NCBI GenBank assembly: GCA_031546825.1
Contig: JAVBJU010000002.1
Location: 169,942-233,941, forward strand
Origin: Hohaiivirga sp031546825
Lineage (GTDB): Bacteria > Pseudomonadota > Alphaproteobacteria > Rhizobiales > Beijerinckiaceae
Reading direction: 5' to 3'
DNA length: 64,000 nt
The translations under genes and the position numbers were made by a program. The stretch's first letter is position 1. Each line of letters opens with the position of its first letter. The notes under the pieces are model-generated. The model was not told the DNA's origin. It did no database searches and saw only the letters and a program-made list of their open reading frames with translations. Shown here piece by piece: positions 61,958-64,000 of this stretch.

Positions 61958-62230
61958 ATGCAGAGCAATCGCCTGTTTGATGAATTCGCACGCATGACCA
62001 CCGATGCGATTGGTGCGGCACAAGGCGTGAAGCGCGAGGCCGAGGCCATTCTGCGTGGGCGCGCCGAAAAGCTCGTTCGCGACATGGACTTCGCCTCCAA
62101 TGAAGAAGTGCAGGCTCTGCGCGAGATGGTGCTTGATCTCAAGAAGCAGAATGAGGCGCTGACCGCCCGGGTGAACGAACTGGAAACAGCCACGCCAAAG
62201 CCCACCGCCAAAAGCAAAGTTGCCAAGTGA
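61958..62230 (+). CDS. ubiK: UbiK-family accessory factor (BMFP)
   Basis: A 90-residue protein: an amphipathic N-terminus MQSNRLFDEFARMTTDAIGA, a linker, and a C-terminal coiled coil (EEVQALREMVLDLKKQNEAL), then a Pro/Lys tail. This is the plan of UbiK, which helps aerobic ubiquinone synthesis and binds membranes. ATG 61958 is fixed by GAGGAG 8 bases upstream. It is divergent from lgt. Confidence 0.85.
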   Translation: MQSNRLFDEFARMTTDAIGAAQGVKREAEAILRGRAEKLVRDMDFASNEEVQALREMVLDLKKQNEALTARVNELETATPKPTAKSKVAK

Positions 62231-62542
62231 AGTGCCATGAAGCGTTGCCATAACGCTTCATGTTCACCCGGAAAATGCTTTACACATGGCGTTATGGCCG
62301 CGAAAATGCATCATCCGTTGTGGATAGACAGCAAGCCTACATTGAGTTGCAGCAGCGAATCCTAAAAAGTCGCAATGTCTTCGGCGGTGGTATCTGCCAT
62401 TGCCCGAGTGGGTCTCCCTGTGAAGCCTTGCCAGCCTCGGCTGACGGCCATGAAGCGATAAAAGCAATACATGCCGACATGAGCCTTTCGCCTTCTTTTT
62501 TCTCCCTTTTCCGGGTGCAGGAAGGGGGGAGTGTGGGTCGTT
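62231..62542. other. intergenic region ubiK-ybjN
   Basis: About 310 bases. A 10-bp hairpin ATGAAGCGTT / AACGCTTCAT (62237-62246 with 62252-62261) lies right after ubiK, without a T-run. A G-rich ribosome site for the next gene is near 62524-62530. No gene is visible. Confidence 0.5.
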
Positions 62543-63043
62543 ATGGATTTTTTGCTGCAAGACACCATCCGCCAGGAACATCCGCTCGATCTCATCGAGC
62601 AATTGGCTGCGTTCCAGAGCTGGACTTTTAACCGCCTTGAAACCGACGAGATGTCTGTTCTGGTTTCCGGGCGCTGGGCCGATTACAACGTTTCCCTGAC
62701 CTGGATTGAAGATGTGGAGGCGCTGCACATTGCCTGCGCCTTCGACCTGAAGGTTCCGCAGATGCGCCGCGCGGAGATTCTCAATTTGCTGGCAGAGGTC
62801 AATCAACAGCTCTGGGTCGGGCATTTTGACCTATGGGGCAATGAGAACGCCATCGTTCATCGACAGGCGTTGGTTCTGGCGGGCGGCGCTTGCCCCACGC
62901 AAACGCAGTGCGAAACGATGGTCAACATCGCCGTTGAGACCTGCGAGCGCCATTTTCAGGCCTTCCAGTTCGTCGTCTGGGCCAACAAAACCGCCCGCGA
63001 AGCCATGGACGCCGTGCTATTTGAAACCGAAGGTCACGCCTGA
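62543..63043 (+). CDS. YbjN domain-containing protein
   Basis: A 166-residue protein matching the YbjN/sensory-transduction-regulator fold: HPLDLIEQLAAFQSWTFNR near the start, a beta-hairpin region, RRAEILNLLAEVNQQLWVGHFDLW, and a C-terminal helix. The role is unclear; some relatives affect stress and motility. ATG 62543 is preferred, with GGGGGGAG about 12 bases upstream; GTG 62531 is in frame. A good terminator follows. Confidence 0.82.
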   Translation: MDFLLQDTIRQEHPLDLIEQLAAFQSWTFNRLETDEMSVLVSGRWADYNVSLTWIEDVEALHIACAFDLKVPQMRRAEILNLLAEVNQQLWVGHFDLWGNENAIVHRQALVLAGGACPTQTQCETMVNIAVETCERHFQAFQFVVWANKTAREAMDAVLFETEGHA

Positions 63044-63071
63044 TCGCATCCATCGATTTTAATCTCGTTTC

Positions 63072-63100
63072 AAACCGGGAGCCTGAGCTTCCGGTTTTTT
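63072..63100 (+). terminator. terminator after ybjN-like gene
   Basis: Eleven-bp stem AAACCGGGAGC (63072-63082) / GCTTCCGGTTT (63087-63097, one G-U pair) with loop CTGA and three more T. Confidence 0.9.
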
Positions 63101-63144
63101 ATTACCTCTTCGGATTGCCAAAACAGGCACCGAACTGCTGATTT

Positions 63145-63860
63145 TCATGCCTCTTGGGGTTTTGCTGCCTCGCCTAAATGCCCCTCGTGCTCGTCTTCGC
63201 GGATGCGGAAACAGGCAATGTAGAGGGTCGGCAGGAACAACAACGTGAGCAGCGTCGCTCCCGCCAGACCGCCGGAGATGGCATAGGCCATCGGTGCCCA
63301 GAATACGTCACGCATGATCGGGATCATCCCGAGGATCGCCGCAGCGGCTGTCAGCAGGATCGGCCGCAGGCGATGTACTGCCGCAAAGACCACCGCATCC
63401 CACGATCGCATTCCGGCGGCGTGGTTGTGTTGAATCTGATCCACCAGAATGACCGAGTTTCGCACGATCATGCCGACCAGCGCCAGAATGCCGAGTGTCG
63501 CCACAAAGCCGAGTGGGCTATTGCCGAGCAGCATCGCCACAACCACGCCAATCAGGCCAAGCGGGGCAACCGACAACACCATCAGCAGCCGCGAGAAGCT
63601 CTGCAACTGGAAAATCAGAATAACCAGCGTGATCGCTGCCATCATTGGCACTTCCAGCATCAGGTAATAGTTGCTCTGCGCGCTCTTTTCGACCGCACCG
63701 CCCACGACGATATTCTCACTGGGCATGAGACCCCCGCGCACCGCCGCCATCTGCGGCTCCAGCTTGCTGACCACCGTCGCCGCCTGAACATCACCCGTGA
63801 CATCGGCCTGAACCGTGATCGTCGGCAGACGGTCCCGCCGCCAAAGATAGGCATCACTTA
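63145..63860 (-). pseudogene. RND efflux permease, C-terminal fragment, interrupted by an IS
   Basis: The last 235 or so residues of an AcrB-type inner-membrane pump: the docking/porter segment (GLMPSENIVVGGAVEKSAQS), then helices with MAAITLVILIFQLQSFSR, LALVGMIVRNSVILVDQ, the RLRPILLTAAAAILGMIPI motif and FLPTLYI. The reading frame is cut at 63858-63860, where an IS begins; upstream in-frame codons belong to the IS. The pump is therefore 5'-truncated here; the N-terminal part should lie beyond the IS, outside the window. Confidence 0.85.
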
Positions 63861-64000
63861 GAGCCTGACTCATAATCCATAGGTTGCGATTTTTCGTATT
63901 GTTGCTCTGATACTTGCGATGGTCATCCATGCTTCAGCGCTGAGTATTGAGCGTTCGAAATCCTTTGCCAGACGCCTATCCTGACCGAGTATAGCGAAGG
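63858..64000 (-). mobile_element. IS5-family element, IS1031-like, one end only
   Basis: An inverted-repeat-like terminus GAGCCTGACTCATAATCC starts at 63861, preceded by TTA (63858-63860), which fits the 3-base TNA target duplication of the IS1031 group. The transposase reads toward this end on the minus strand and stops 8 bases from it. The element continues past the right edge. Confidence 0.8.
63870..64000 (-). CDS. IS5-family transposase, C-terminal part
   Basis: About 43 residues are visible, reading GQDRRLAKDFERSILSAEAW and then MTIASIRATIRKIATYGL before the stop. The RRLAKDFE...IASIR pattern is the usual C-terminus of IS5-family (IS427/IS1031 type) DDE transposases. The catalytic residues lie outside the window. 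Confidence 0.8.
   Translation of the reverse strand, partial: FAILGQDRRLAKDFERSILSAEAWMTIASIRATIRKIATYGL

Overview
This is a 64 kb chromosomal window from a GC-rich alphaproteobacterium of the order Hyphomicrobiales (Rhizobiales), probably close to the Brucella/Bartonella/Phyllobacteriaceae side. The grounds are family content and gene order: purE-purK-rpsU, a three-gene pntAA-pntAB-pntB transhydrogenase behind an aa3-oxidase subunit IV-like gene, a cysteine-free L36, cpdR beside an N-formylglutamate amidohydrolase, gapR (DUF2312), petP-petR, an Omp25/31-type outer-membrane protein, UvrB with a long N-terminal extension, and a ROSE-type RNA thermometer before an hsp20 gene. Species cannot be fixed from sequence alone.

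Layout. 0-3.6 kb: two YdcH/DUF465 proteins (one cut by the edge), purE-purK, rpsU and a TPR lipoprotein. 3.6-6.0 kb: a large autotransporter with eight HAF-like repeats. 6.2-10.0 kb (minus): a GIY-YIG protein and the transhydrogenase operon. 10.0-13.9 kb: an AT-richer inserted block with a three-gene ABC-three-component (ABC-3C) conflict system next to a REP-transposase remnant. 14-20 kb: PepF, an L,D-transpeptidase, an M15/DUF882 peptidase and GapR. 20-29 kb: two N-formylglutamate amidohydrolases, DUF1036-pyk, hsp20 with its thermometer, hisN, cpdR, tRNA-Val(GAC), rpmJ, a TPR protein and grpE. 29-40 kb: nitrogen metabolism, with glnD (PII uridylyltransferase) and gltB-gltD (GOGAT), the latter behind a long leader rich in hairpins; ltaE lies between them. 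40-48 kb: accessory content, namely a HAD hydrolase, an orphan ATP-grasp ligase, a DUF900 hydrolase, a macrodomain remnant, a SatP-like transporter, a DUF262-HNH GmrSD-like protein and an M20 amidohydrolase. 48-64 kb: uvrB, a PAP2 phosphatase, a DEAD-box helicase, petP-petR-histidine kinase, a GST, an Omp25/31 porin-like gene, the lgt-midA-pgeF operon, ubiK, ybjN, and an RND efflux gene interrupted by an IS5-family (IS1031-like) element that runs off the right edge.

How the genes work together. Most of the window is housekeeping: purine synthesis, NADPH supply by transhydrogenase, ammonium assimilation and its PII control, envelope construction (lgt, Ldt, M15, PAP2), protein quality control (grpE, hsp20, pepF) and CtrA-pathway proteolysis control (cpdR, gapR). 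The accessory elements are the most interesting: a complete ABC-3C system with a Rad50-like zinc-hook ATPase and a predicted nuclease component, and a separate DUF262-HNH gene; both look like anti-invader modules. Two further items may be new: the multi-hairpin leader before gltB, and the rpmJ terminator whose 3' arm contains the start codon of the next gene.
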